Shown here piece after piece: positions 1 to 7,422 of a DNA stretch of 64,000 nt. Source of the DNA: Candidatus Methanoperedens sp. (GTDB lineage Archaea; Halobacteriota; Methanosarcinia; Methanosarcinales; Methanoperedenaceae); NCBI GenBank assembly GCA_027460525.1, contig JAPZAS010000016.1, positions 54,701-118,700 on the forward strand, given 5' to 3'. The notes under the pieces were generated by a model. The model saw only the letters and a list, made by a program, of their open reading frames with translations. It had not been told where the DNA came from and made no database searches. The position numbers were made by a program, and so were the translations under genes. How positions within the stretch are numbered: position 1 is the stretch's first letter; each line of letters starts with the position of its first letter.

Positions 1-113
1 TGATAGTTATCCTAATATACAATATATTTTGCAGGATTGACCTAAAAATCTCGCTTGCGGCATGAAACTCGTCACGTTTATTGATGCGTAGTTGACAGTA
101 TTATCAATCTCTG

Positions 114-140
114 CTTTGCGGTCTTTGCGCCTCTGCGGTG
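114..140. repeat. Degenerate copy of a CTTTGCGG/GCGCCTCTGCGG-type interspersed sequence
   Basis: The segment reads CTTTGCGGTCTTTGCGCCTC followed by TGCGGTG. A related degenerate copy in the opposite orientation lies at 9985-10009. Sequences of this kind occur between genes in many microbial genomes; that is general knowledge and was not searched here. It lies just downstream of the methyltransferase stop codon, and no gene was recognised in bases 1-154. Confidence 0.35.
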
Positions 141-154
141 AGTTGGCGATAATC

Positions 155-790
155 TCAGAACTTCCATGCCAGCGTCATACCATCGCGAACAGGGAGCATC
201 ACAACTTCCACACGTTTATCCCTGGATACATGCCTGTTGAATTCTGCAATCGCTTTATCTGTTTTATCTTTTGGGTCAAGAACACTGCCGCTCCAGAGCA
301 CGTTATCAACTACCAGTAAACCGCCGCGGCGGGTCTTGGGCATGCATAATTCCCAGTAATTAATATAATTATCCTTATCCGCATCTATGAAAACAAGGTC
401 GAAAGGACCTTCGATGGTTTTGAGTGTTTCAAGCGCATGACCGAGCTTGAGTTCTATTTTCCCACCGTGCGGACTGCGCCTCCAGTATCGTTTTGCGATG
501 TCTGTTGCCTCAGGATCGATATCGCATGTAACCAGTTTCCCGTCCTGGGGTAATCCCTCTGCCATAACGAGCGTGCTGTATCCTGTAAACGTCCCAAGCT
601 CAAGAACACTCTTTGCCGAAACTAAGCGAACCAGCATCCGCAGGAAAGCACCTTCAAGATGTCCCACCTGCATTTCTGGAAAGGGTGTCGTCGAATAGGT
701 CTCAACGACGAGGTCGAGCAGAAGTTTTGATTCTGGGGTTGTGTTATCTGCACAGTAACGCTCAATTTTCCTGGGTATAATTCTCTTCAT
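155..790 (-). CDS. Class I SAM-dependent O-methyltransferase (caffeoyl-CoA OMT-like)
   Basis: A 211-residue protein of the small cation-dependent O-methyltransferase family. The SAM-binding motif I is visible as VLELGTFTGYSTLVMAEGL near residue 60, followed by the acidic end of strand 2 (VTCDIDPEA). The metal and catalytic region FIDADKDNYINYWE is near residue 135. The family methylates hydroxyl groups of catechol-like substrates; the substrate here is unknown. The start at 790 (MKRIIPRKIERY) was chosen because the upstream in-frame extension to 859 looks unlike the family and would run into the divergent neighbour. It is transcribed divergently from the radical SAM gene at 912. Confidence 0.85.
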   Translation of the reverse strand: MKRIIPRKIERYCADNTTPESKLLLDLVVETYSTTPFPEMQVGHLEGAFLRMLVRLVSAKSVLELGTFTGYSTLVMAEGLPQDGKLVTCDIDPEATDIAKRYWRRSPHGGKIELKLGHALETLKTIEGPFDLVFIDADKDNYINYWELCMPKTRRGGLLVVDNVLWSGSVLDPKDKTDKAIAEFNRHVSRDKRVEVVMLPVRDGMTLAWKF

Positions 791-911
791 GCTAATTCGT
801 ATATCAAGAGAATACATAAAGGTACTTTCTAACAGCCATCTTATCAAGCAGGTTGCCATGGCGCGGACTTATATTGACTGGTGCTGTAGTAACAGGCAGA
901 GAAAGGCATAT

Positions 912-2345
912 ATGAGCGCAAAAACGAGCACCATCATTCTGTTCAACCCCATGCCTGTAAAGCATCCAGTCGCTCTTCTAAATAAGAAAACTGTTTCGTT
1001 GCAGGTTCCTCTTGTCAATGTTCCGCTTTCTTTGCTTGCCATAGCAAGAATGGTCAGGGATGATTTTGATGTCAGGATTATCAATGCCGTTGTGGATGTT
1101 GATTATAAAGAGCAGATTCTCAAAGCATGCAAAAACGCACTGTGCTTAGCGGTAAGCAGCATGACATGCTACCAGATTCGCGATGGAATAGACGTTTGCG
1201 CCGCTGTTAAGGAACACTACCCCGCTCTACCAATAATCTGGGGAGGGTATCACCCATCCACGGAGCCTATGCAGACGCTCAGAAATCCTCACATCGACAT
1301 CGTTATCAGAGGACAGGGCGAGCTAACTTTTAAAGAGGTTATGGAAAGGCTTCAGAATAAAGAATCACTTAACGGTATTCCGGGTGTTTCGTACAAAGAA
1401 GGCAGGAAGCTCTTAAGCAATCCTGAGCAGAAATTTGAAAATATTAATGTTTTTCCTCCCATTCCATATGATATGATCGATGTAGAGCGGCACATCAAGG
1501 GTTATAAGTTCGGCGCTCGCTGCCTCGATTATTACGCCAGTCAGGGCTGTGCATCTGGGTGCAATTTCTGCTCAGAACCCGTTTTCTGCGCCAGACACTG
1601 GTCAGGACTTGCGCCCGGAACCGTGGTCTCGGAGCTTGAACATCTGGCAAAGACCTACAATATAGACACGTTCATGATACGTGACAGTGATTTCTTCCTG
1701 AATGTAAGGCGGGTGAAAGAGTTGTGCAGGCTATTGATTGAAAAAGGCCTTGGCATCCGCCTGACCAGCGTCAACGGCAGGATGGAGCTGCTTTCGCGAT
1801 TAGGGGATGAGGTCTGGGCGCTCGTGCGAAGAGCCGGAATTTATGAGATTTTCATCGGCTTTGAAAGCGGATATCAGGAAGCGCTGGATGCGATGAACAA
1901 AGGAGCAAAGGTGAGCCAGATTAAAGCTTGCGTGGATAAGTGCATTAAGCATAATATTGACATTCGCGGTTCATTCATGGTTGGAATCCCTGGTATGGAT
2001 GCAAAGGAGGAGGTGAAAAGTACATTCAATGAGATTCACAGGATTATATGCGCGTACGGGGAGAAGGGCAGACTTTCTCACCTGGACATACTGCTTTCGT
2101 TTTTCACACCATATCCGCACACCCCTCTCTATGAAGCCTCGCTTAAATACGGGCTAAAGCCGCTTGATACTCTTGAGGAGTGGGGCGACTTTGACCAGTT
2201 TGATTTCAAGGCGCCCTGGTTCCCAGAGGAGTATTTTGATATTGTCAAAGAATTCAGAGATGGCATGCCATGGAACTCTGGATGCGAGTTTGAGGATTGG
2301 TGCGGGTTTTATAAAGGGATAGTGGAAAGGCTGGATAGGATATAA
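912..2345 (+). CDS. B12-binding domain radical SAM protein
   Basis: A 477-residue protein with an N-terminal cobalamin-binding-type Rossmann region (about residues 1-150, including GGYHPSTEP), then a radical SAM core. The iron-sulfur ligands are in CASGCNFC (CxxxCxxC) near residue 210, followed by typical core features such as FIGFESGYQEALDAMNKGA. The family carries out radical methylations, cyclisations and other anaerobic modifications; the substrate cannot be told. The ATG at 912 (MSAKTSTIILFNPMP) is preferred over the upstream in-frame ATG at 789 because family members begin with such a strand and the upstream part lies in the divergent promoter region. It stands alone, with 112 bp or more to each neighbour. 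Confidence 0.85.
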   Translation: MSAKTSTIILFNPMPVKHPVALLNKKTVSLQVPLVNVPLSLLAIARMVRDDFDVRIINAVVDVDYKEQILKACKNALCLAVSSMTCYQIRDGIDVCAAVKEHYPALPIIWGGYHPSTEPMQTLRNPHIDIVIRGQGELTFKEVMERLQNKESLNGIPGVSYKEGRKLLSNPEQKFENINVFPPIPYDMIDVERHIKGYKFGARCLDYYASQGCASGCNFCSEPVFCARHWSGLAPGTVVSELEHLAKTYNIDTFMIRDSDFFLNVRRVKELCRLLIEKGLGIRLTSVNGRMELLSRLGDEVWALVRRAGIYEIFIGFESGYQEALDAMNKGAKVSQIKACVDKCIKHNIDIRGSFMVGIPGMDAKEEVKSTFNEIHRIICAYGEKGRLSHLDILLSFFTPYPHTPLYEASLKYGLKPLDTLEEWGDFDQFDFKAPWFPEEYFDIVKEFRDGMPWNSGCEFEDWCGFYKGIVERLDRI

Positions 2346-2371
2346 AATAAAGGTGTTTATTTTTTTGTCGA

Positions 2372-2381
2372 TTTTATATAG
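2372..2381 (+). promoter_or_regulatory. Candidate archaeal TATA box
   Basis: TTTTATATAG lies in the gap after the radical SAM gene, about 150 bp before the start of the next gene. An alternative AT-rich box (AAAATATTTAAG) lies a few bases downstream. Assignment rests on the consensus and position only. Confidence 0.35.
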
Positions 2382-2529
2382 CAAAATATTTAAGCTGAAA
2401 AGTTAAACATAATACGATAGGATGAAACATATTGGCTTTGTCGTAATAAATGGCATTTTTCCATAAGCAAAGTCAGATAACAAAACGGGGAAAAACAGCA
2501 TTTGAATATGAATAGTGGAACGAATTACA

Positions 2530-3972
2530 ATGATTGTTACAAAGCATATCTCACTTGACAAAGACTGTGTCGAGAAGCTGAAACCATATGTGGAAAAGCA
2601 CAGCAGCAATTTCAGCGCAGCAGTTAGGGAGATAATCGAAAAGGCAGGGGAAACAGGGCTTCCAGCTGCTTCATTGGCAATAGACAGCTCTTTATTCGAA
2701 TGGATACTGAACGAGATAGATGGTACTCTTGTTCCCGATACTGTATTAGATGAAATAATTGATCCAGGTCTAATAAATTCGATGAGTAAACTGGAAGATT
2801 ACCTCAATCACCGACTTGGCGAACTCGGGTGGAATATTGATCTCGTACTGAAATACGATAATGAAAAACATCCTTCCGATGTACTGATAGAAATAAGAGG
2901 TTCCCATCCCAAAATAAGATTTGCCGCCTGCATACTATCCCAGTACCTGATAAAAAATTCACTAGACCGAGCGCCGCTTGAGATAAAGTCTATTACCGAT
3001 TTAAATGATTGTATAAAACTTGAACTGTCCAGATCGAATAAGACGGACGCTCAGAAAAGCTTAATCGCCTTTTTTGGCGGGATGGATGAAGTAATAAAGA
3101 CCATAAATAACCGCCCTGCTTTCTGGAAGGCCTTGATAAACCGACATATTTCAAGCAATTACAATATGGTCACGGTTCACAGGAATTACTTTGAAGATCT
3201 GCTTGCAGGTAAAGTACCCGCAGGTGAAATAACGATAGAAAACCTGGCAAGAAAACCAATCAAGGAAATACCTTTAAAAGAGATGCTATTTCTGATAAAA
3301 GAGGTTTATGAAACTGCAAGGGTTGCCGACAGGGTGGATATCGATAGTGATACTGTAATAGTGTATCATGGTTATAGAACCACAGAAGCAATCGAGAAAT
3401 TAAAAAAGAGCCTTGTCATGCTTTTAGAATCTAACGGTCATTTGTATGATGTAAAATCAACAGCCAGCATGATTGTGCTCACGCATCGTCCGGATGTAGG
3501 TGTAAAAATCAATGAAATTGTGGAAAATTTGAAAACCAGCAACAGCAGAGTGGACCAGGAATTGTTAATGTTCATGGGTTTTCTTAAAGGGCTTAAGGAT
3601 ACCCCGGACATACCTGTATCCCTGAATGCTTTAGGCAGAAGAATCGGCGAATCCTTGATGCAGGAGTATGAAAGAGAAAAGAATATCAAGACCTGGAACC
3701 TGGAAACTTTCCAGAAGGCTTTAACGATAATAGATTCCAAACTGCACAGGGAAAGTGATTGGAAGCTGGAGGGGAGAAATCTGCTTTATAGAATCAATAA
3801 ATGCAATATCGCCTCAGAAGGCGATATGTTTGATACTTATGTTTGCCATACAATACGGGAAACATTCAAGGGGGCACTTGACTATGCGTTTGGAGATAAA
3901 GCAGAATTAGAAATTAAGAAATTATTAACTCACGGGGATAATTTTTGTGAGGTGATGATACGAACACCGTGA
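2530..3972 (+). CDS. Putative ribbon-helix-helix-type regulator, long paralogue with C-terminal domain
   Basis: A 480-residue protein of no family I recognise. The N-terminus (a strand around VTKHISLDKD, then two predicted helices ending EIIEKAG) has the spacing of a ribbon-helix-helix DNA-binding domain. The middle (about residues 120-325) is almost identical to the paralogue at 7423. The last ~150 residues, including GDMFDTYVCHTIRETF, are absent from that paralogue and could be a sensing or dimerising domain. The start at 2530 aligns with the paralogue's start; an in-frame GTG at 2515 is the alternative. It precedes small membrane proteins and a cytochrome c/b pair on the same strand, so control of those genes is a reasonable inference. 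Confidence 0.6.
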   Translation: MIVTKHISLDKDCVEKLKPYVEKHSSNFSAAVREIIEKAGETGLPAASLAIDSSLFEWILNEIDGTLVPDTVLDEIIDPGLINSMSKLEDYLNHRLGELGWNIDLVLKYDNEKHPSDVLIEIRGSHPKIRFAACILSQYLIKNSLDRAPLEIKSITDLNDCIKLELSRSNKTDAQKSLIAFFGGMDEVIKTINNRPAFWKALINRHISSNYNMVTVHRNYFEDLLAGKVPAGEITIENLARKPIKEIPLKEMLFLIKEVYETARVADRVDIDSDTVIVYHGYRTTEAIEKLKKSLVMLLESNGHLYDVKSTASMIVLTHRPDVGVKINEIVENLKTSNSRVDQELLMFMGFLKGLKDTPDIPVSLNALGRRIGESLMQEYEREKNIKTWNLETFQKALTIIDSKLHRESDWKLEGRNLLYRINKCNIASEGDMFDTYVCHTIRETFKGALDYAFGDKAELEIKKLLTHGDNFCEVMIRTP

Positions 3973-4045
3973 CAGAAACGCAGGGTGAAGAGGCAGGCGC
4001 CGCTGGATTCGAGTGCTTAAAAATTAAGTCGTTATTAACCATTGG

Positions 4046-4061
4046 TAATTATTAATAATTA
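4046..4061. promoter_or_regulatory. AT-rich perfect palindrome, possible operator
   Basis: TAATTATTAATAATTA is a perfect 16-bp palindrome about 110 bp before the small membrane protein gene at 4170 and directly after the long putative regulator gene. Palindromes of this size are typical operator sites, but the surrounding AT richness makes a chance match possible. Confidence 0.3.
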
Positions 4062-4169
4062 ACAATAATTATTTAACGAAGGAATAATAAAAATAGTATC
4101 TGAAGGAGAAATAAAATTTGAGATTGGATAACAAAATATTGAGAGACTGTCAGTTATAGGGAGCAATTC

Positions 4170-4355
4170 ATGGCTAAAAGAATAAAATATGTTGCAGCTG
4201 CGGCAGCAGCTGGAGCAGTTATGGCATCTGCTTATTATTACCCGGCAGAGGCGTTCATGGCTTTTGTTTTGTGGGTGTCTCCGGGCATTCCATTAATCCT
4301 GATAGTGATTTTGATATATAAGTTGTTTTTCGAGAAAAGGAGGACATCGGTATGA
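4170..4355 (+). CDS. Small two-helix membrane protein
   Basis: A 61-residue protein with two hydrophobic segments (about residues 7-31 and 38-55) and a basic C-terminus (FEKRRTSV). Its first half, with AAGAVMASAYYYPAEAFMAF, closely resembles the first half of the 100-residue protein at 6988 (SIAGAVMGVAYYYPAEFFIAF in the same place), but the second half differs and lacks that protein's charged tail. It overlaps the next gene by ATGA (4352-4355), which suggests translational coupling. A GGGAGC-like ribosome site precedes the ATG. Function unknown. Confidence 0.65.
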   Translation: MAKRIKYVAAAAAAGAVMASAYYYPAEAFMAFVLWVSPGIPLILIVILIYKLFFEKRRTSV

Positions 4356-4750
4356 GTAAATGCAACATGGACGAATTTAACAGGGAAAAATGGAAGATGC
4401 CCAGATGGGCAAAGTACACAGCTTCTTTGATAGCTGGAGTTTTTATTGCTTTCGTACTGGGATGGCTGTTCCTTATTCCAGTGGCTGCTATTGTACTTCT
4501 GGCCTATGGGCTTGTAGCATCTATGAGGGACAGGAAGAACAGGATCACAGTGACTGTAAAACCAACTGAGGCTATGAAAGCCATTGCGCGCAGGGAGGAA
4601 GAACTCAAACAAGAGAAAGAAAGAATCGTGTATGAAGAATCCACCGCCGTGATAAAATAGTAACCAGTGGATTTTTCCGGGCTTGAGTATGAACAGATTG
4701 GCTTTATTCTTCATCGCTGGACTCCTCCTAATACTGGCAGGGGTCGAAGC
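4331..4750 (+). repeat. Tandem duplication, unit A (~419 bp)
   Basis: This segment runs from the ribosome site of the first 102-residue gene through the first 62 bases of a cytochrome gene. It is repeated almost base for base at 4750-5168, with an offset of 419 bp, a one-base indel near 4674 and only scattered substitutions. The small number of differences suggests a recent duplication. Confidence 0.9.
4352..4660 (+). CDS. Small membrane protein with conserved charged tail, copy 1
   Basis: A 102-residue protein: a short polar N-terminus (SKCNMDEFNREKWKMPRW), two membrane helices (about residues 22-40 and 42-58), then a cytoplasmic-looking charged tail with KPTEAMKAIARREEELKQEK, probably helical. 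The same tail motif (KPTEAIRAIARRE) occurs in the protein at 6988, which marks a small family. It is almost identical to copy 2 at 4771. Function is unknown. Its position next to a cytochrome c/b pair suggests an accessory membrane role, but nothing in the sequence shows haem or metal ligands. Confidence 0.7.
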   Translation: MSKCNMDEFNREKWKMPRWAKYTASLIAGVFIAFVLGWLFLIPVAAIVLLAYGLVASMRDRKNRITVTVKPTEAMKAIARREEELKQEKERIVYEESTAVIK

Positions 4751-4752
4751 GA
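4689..4752 (+). pseudogene. Truncated cytochrome c gene start (relic of tandem duplication)
   Basis: This is a second copy of the start of the cytochrome gene at 5107: ATG, then codons for NRLALFFIAGLLLILAGVEA, the signal peptide. It then runs straight into the ribosome site and start of the second 102-residue gene instead of the haem region. It is explained by the 419-bp tandem duplication and probably makes no useful product. Confidence 0.75.
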
Positions 4753-5168
4753 GAAAGGGAGGACATCGGTATGAGTAAATGCAACATGGACGAATTTAAC
4801 AGGGAAAAATGGAAGATGCCCAGATGGGCAAAGTACACAGCTTCTTTGATAGCTGGAGTTTTTATGGCTTTCGTAGTGGGATGGCTGTTCCTTATTCCAG
4901 CAGCTGCTGTTGTACTTCTGGCCTATGGGCTTGTAGTGTCTATGAGGGACAGGAAGAACAGGATAACAGTGACTGTAAAACCAACTGAGGCTATGAAAGC
5001 CATTGCGCGCAGGGAGGAAGAACTCAAACTAGAGAAAGAAAGAATCATGTATGAACAATCCGGCGCCGTGATAAAATAGTAACCGTGGATTTTTCCGGGC
5101 TTGAGTATGAACAGATTGGCTTTATTCTTCATCGCTGGACTCTTCCTAATACTGGCAGGGGTCGAAGC
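4750..5168 (+). repeat. Tandem duplication, unit B (~419 bp)
   Basis: Second unit of the direct repeat that begins at 4331. It contains copy 2 of the 102-residue gene and the start of the intact cytochrome gene. Unit B has AACCGTGG where unit A has AACCAGTGG. Confidence 0.9.
4771..5079 (+). CDS. Small membrane protein with conserved charged tail, copy 2
   Basis: A 102-residue near-duplicate of the protein at 4352, with only a few substitutions (for example FMAFVVGW for FIAFVLGW, and tail LEKERIMYEQSGAVIK). Both hydrophobic segments and the KPTEAMKAIARREEEL tail are kept, so both copies look functional. It is preceded by the same GGAGG site and followed after 27 bp by the cytochrome c gene, presumably in one transcript. 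Confidence 0.7.
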   Translation: MSKCNMDEFNREKWKMPRWAKYTASLIAGVFMAFVVGWLFLIPAAAVVLLAYGLVVSMRDRKNRITVTVKPTEAMKAIARREEELKLEKERIMYEQSGAVIK

Positions 5169-5976
5169 TGTATCCGGGCAAAACGAGGATGTATCATGTT
5201 TCCACTGCCATTCCCAGCAGGTGAATGAGTTAAAGGAAAGCGTACACTTTACTGGGAACATTTCATGCGCGGACTGTCACGGCGGAGAAATACACGTCAA
5301 CGGCTCCACAATATCTGTAAACGTCATGAGCATAAATTTTACAGGGGTACCAACACGAACTAATATCTCGGATTTATGCTCCAAATGCCATAGTGAAGAG
5401 ACCAGACTATACAAAGAAAGCATACACTGGAAAGAGCTTGAAAAAGGACATGCAATAGCAGCTACATGCACAGATTGCCACGGAACGCACGATATTCTAT
5501 CCTCCAAAAATCCCGAATCCATGACCTATTCAGGAAATGTTCCTCAACTCTGCGCAAGTTGTCATGAAAATCAGACCAAGATGAGCGCATGGTACTACGG
5601 GATTCAGACGGACAGATTCGATACCTATAAAAATTCATATCACTATAAAGCACTTATTTCAGGAGGAAAAGGAGTTGCAACATGTCCTGATTGTCATGAA
5701 AACCATGATACTAAAGATCAAAGCGATCCCACGTCATCAATATATCCAGCAAATCTTCCTTCTACATGTGGAAAACCCGGCTGCCACCCTGGTCAGAGTA
5801 CGCTGATTTATGGAGGTAAGATTCATGAAGGCCAGTCTGTTTACTTACTATCCATTGATGCCAAAAAACTTGTAACCTATTTCTACATGCTAATGATACT
5901 TTTTGAAATCACTTTCACGCTGGGGCTTATATCTCTTGATATTACTTCAAGGTTCGAGATAAGAAGGAGGGAATGA
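5107..5976 (+). CDS. Seven-haem membrane-anchored cytochrome c
   Basis: A 289-residue protein with an N-terminal signal peptide (hydrophobic residues 3-19). It has six CxxCH motifs (CFHCH, CADCH, CSKCH, CTDCH, CASCH, CPDCH) and one CxxxCH-type site (CGKPGCH). A C-terminal membrane helix (about residues 257-280) is followed by a basic tail. Haems would lie outside the cytoplasm. The ATG at 5107 is preferred over the in-frame TTG at 5101. The stop is two bases before the GTG start of the cytochrome b gene, so the two are probably co-translated and form a quinol-to-cytochrome unit. The same c/b pair recurs at 49121-50821. Confidence 0.9.
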   Translation: MNRLALFFIAGLFLILAGVEAVSGQNEDVSCFHCHSQQVNELKESVHFTGNISCADCHGGEIHVNGSTISVNVMSINFTGVPTRTNISDLCSKCHSEETRLYKESIHWKELEKGHAIAATCTDCHGTHDILSSKNPESMTYSGNVPQLCASCHENQTKMSAWYYGIQTDRFDTYKNSYHYKALISGGKGVATCPDCHENHDTKDQSDPTSSIYPANLPSTCGKPGCHPGQSTLIYGGKIHEGQSVYLLSIDAKKLVTYFYMLMILFEITFTLGLISLDITSRFEIRRRE

Positions 5977-5977
5977 G

Positions 5978-6796
5978 GTGCCGGAGTTTGAATTCAAGAG
6001 GTTCACCCTTAACCAGCGTATCGAGCATATAATATTTTTTACAACGTTTATATTGCTGGCATATACGGGTTTTCCCCTGAAGTTCCCTGATGAATGGTGG
6101 TCTAAATGGATGATTGCATCTGTAGGCGGCTTTGATAACAGGACCTTTATACACCACTCTGCGGGTCTGATAATGATCGGTGTAAGCGTATATCATGTGG
6201 TTTACCATATTATTTTGGAGAAACTACGTTTTGATATATTATTTAATACGGATGATATTAGCAACTTTCTGCAGCAGATTCGATATTCACTGCGATACTC
6301 GGATGAGCATCCCAGATTCGGGAGATATACATGGAAACAGAAGTTCGAATATTTCGGAGCAGGATTTGGGGCAGTCATTATGGGTTTCACCGGGATATTG
6401 ATGTGGAAGCCCTTTGAGGCTATGCAGTACTTTCCGATAGGATTCATCCAGATTGCTAACCTTTTCCACACATGGGAGGCAGTTCTTGCTTCCATTGCAA
6501 TATTCATCGGACACTTCTATGATGAGCATCTGGGAAAATTCCCAAATATGTCCTGGTTAACAGGTAAAATTCCAGAAGAGGAGCTGCGCCATGAGCATCC
6601 TCTCGAATATGAAGAGGTAATGGAGAACTATGTAATCAATGCTCCAGTAAGTAAAATTGAGAGCACGGGACGCTATAACATGAGTACAGGGTTTGCAAAG
6701 TTACTGTTCACGATATTTTTTTTAGCAATCAGTATCTGGATGCTGTGGATTTCATATCAGGTACTGGTCGAGGCAGTTAAGACATATATTCTGTAA
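5978..6796 (+). CDS. Membrane cytochrome b subunit (formate dehydrogenase gamma/thiosulfate reductase-like)
   Basis: A 272-residue di-haem b-type membrane protein. It begins VPEFEFKRFTLNQRIEHI from a GTG at 5978 with AAGGAGG eight bases upstream. About four core membrane helices carry candidate haem histidines (RIEHIIFF, FIHHSAGL, VYHVVYH, FHTWEAVL, FIGHFYDEH). A fifth C-terminal helix (about residues 233-258) is absent from the paralogue at 49121. Such subunits pass electrons between membrane quinones and a partner, here most likely the cytochrome c encoded directly upstream. Confidence 0.85.
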   Translation: MPEFEFKRFTLNQRIEHIIFFTTFILLAYTGFPLKFPDEWWSKWMIASVGGFDNRTFIHHSAGLIMIGVSVYHVVYHIILEKLRFDILFNTDDISNFLQQIRYSLRYSDEHPRFGRYTWKQKFEYFGAGFGAVIMGFTGILMWKPFEAMQYFPIGFIQIANLFHTWEAVLASIAIFIGHFYDEHLGKFPNMSWLTGKIPEEELRHEHPLEYEEVMENYVINAPVSKIESTGRYNMSTGFAKLLFTIFFLAISIWMLWISYQVLVEAVKTYIL

Positions 6797-6830
6797 GTTA
6801 TTTTTGCCCGCCGGCAAATATCACTGCTTA

Positions 6831-6900
6831 TGCCATAAACTCAATTTTCCTGCTAAACTATTGGCAAACATGGATGTTTTTTGCCATAAACTCAATTTTC
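6831..6900. repeat. Pair of 19-bp exact direct repeats upstream of a small membrane protein gene
   Basis: TGCCATAAACTCAATTTTC occurs at 6831-6849 and again at 6882-6900, spaced by 51 bp (about five helical turns). The pair lies in the 190-bp gap between the cytochrome b gene and the small membrane protein gene at 6988. Such paired sites often bind a cooperative regulator; the putative DNA-binding proteins at 2530 and 7423 are candidates by position only. Confidence 0.5.
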
Positions 6901-6987
6901 TTGTCAAGCAGTTGCTGAATGTTCTTTTAATGTTGACATTACATAAAACCAATTGTTAGTAAAAAATAAATAAGGGAGGTAAGACAA

Positions 6988-7290
6988 ATGAAGAACGGTT
7001 TCAAATATATTGCGGCTGCTTCCATTGCTGGAGCAGTTATGGGGGTAGCGTATTACTATCCGGCTGAATTCTTTATAGCGTTCGCTGCAGGATGGTTGTT
7101 CGGCATTCCAGCGGCTTTCGTTGCATATATGGGCTATGGGCTTTTCGTTCTCAGTAAAGAAAGAAAGCACAGGATTGAAGTTTCCATAAAACCCACGGAG
7201 GCTATTAGAGCCATTGCCCGCAGGGAGGCAGAGCTGAGGAAGGAGAAGGATATCTTGCTCGAAGAGGTACAGAAAGGCAAGGTCAGGTAA
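6988..7290 (+). CDS. Small membrane protein with conserved charged tail, divergent member
   Basis: A 100-residue protein with two hydrophobic segments (about residues 6-22 and 29-53) and a charged tail containing KPTEAIRAIARREAELRKEK. It links two groups of local genes: its first half matches the 61-residue protein at 4170, and its tail matches the 102-residue proteins at 4352 and 4771. A GGGAGG ribosome site lies upstream of the ATG. A strong hairpin follows the stop codon. Function unknown. Confidence 0.7.
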   Translation: MKNGFKYIAAASIAGAVMGVAYYYPAEFFIAFAAGWLFGIPAAFVAYMGYGLFVLSKERKHRIEVSIKPTEAIRAIARREAELRKEKDILLEEVQKGKVR

Positions 7291-7296
7291 AAGTTT

Positions 7297-7332
7297 GCAG
7301 GAAACCCCATCTTTTGATGGGGCATTTCTTGC
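7297..7332 (+). terminator. Hairpin terminator-like element
   Basis: The inner stem CCCCATC/GATGGGG has a TTTT loop. The outer arms GCAGGAAA/TTTCTTGC pair with one wobble and a two-base bulge. It starts seven bases after the small membrane protein gene's stop codon and contains T runs, as expected for a transcript end. Confidence 0.5.
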
Positions 7333-7422
7333 CATGAGCTAAGGACATCCAGAAATGAAGCATAAGATCAGAATGCATGGCTTGCAGGGAGAGAAGAGAA
7401 CTCCGGAATGCGGGAGATAAAT

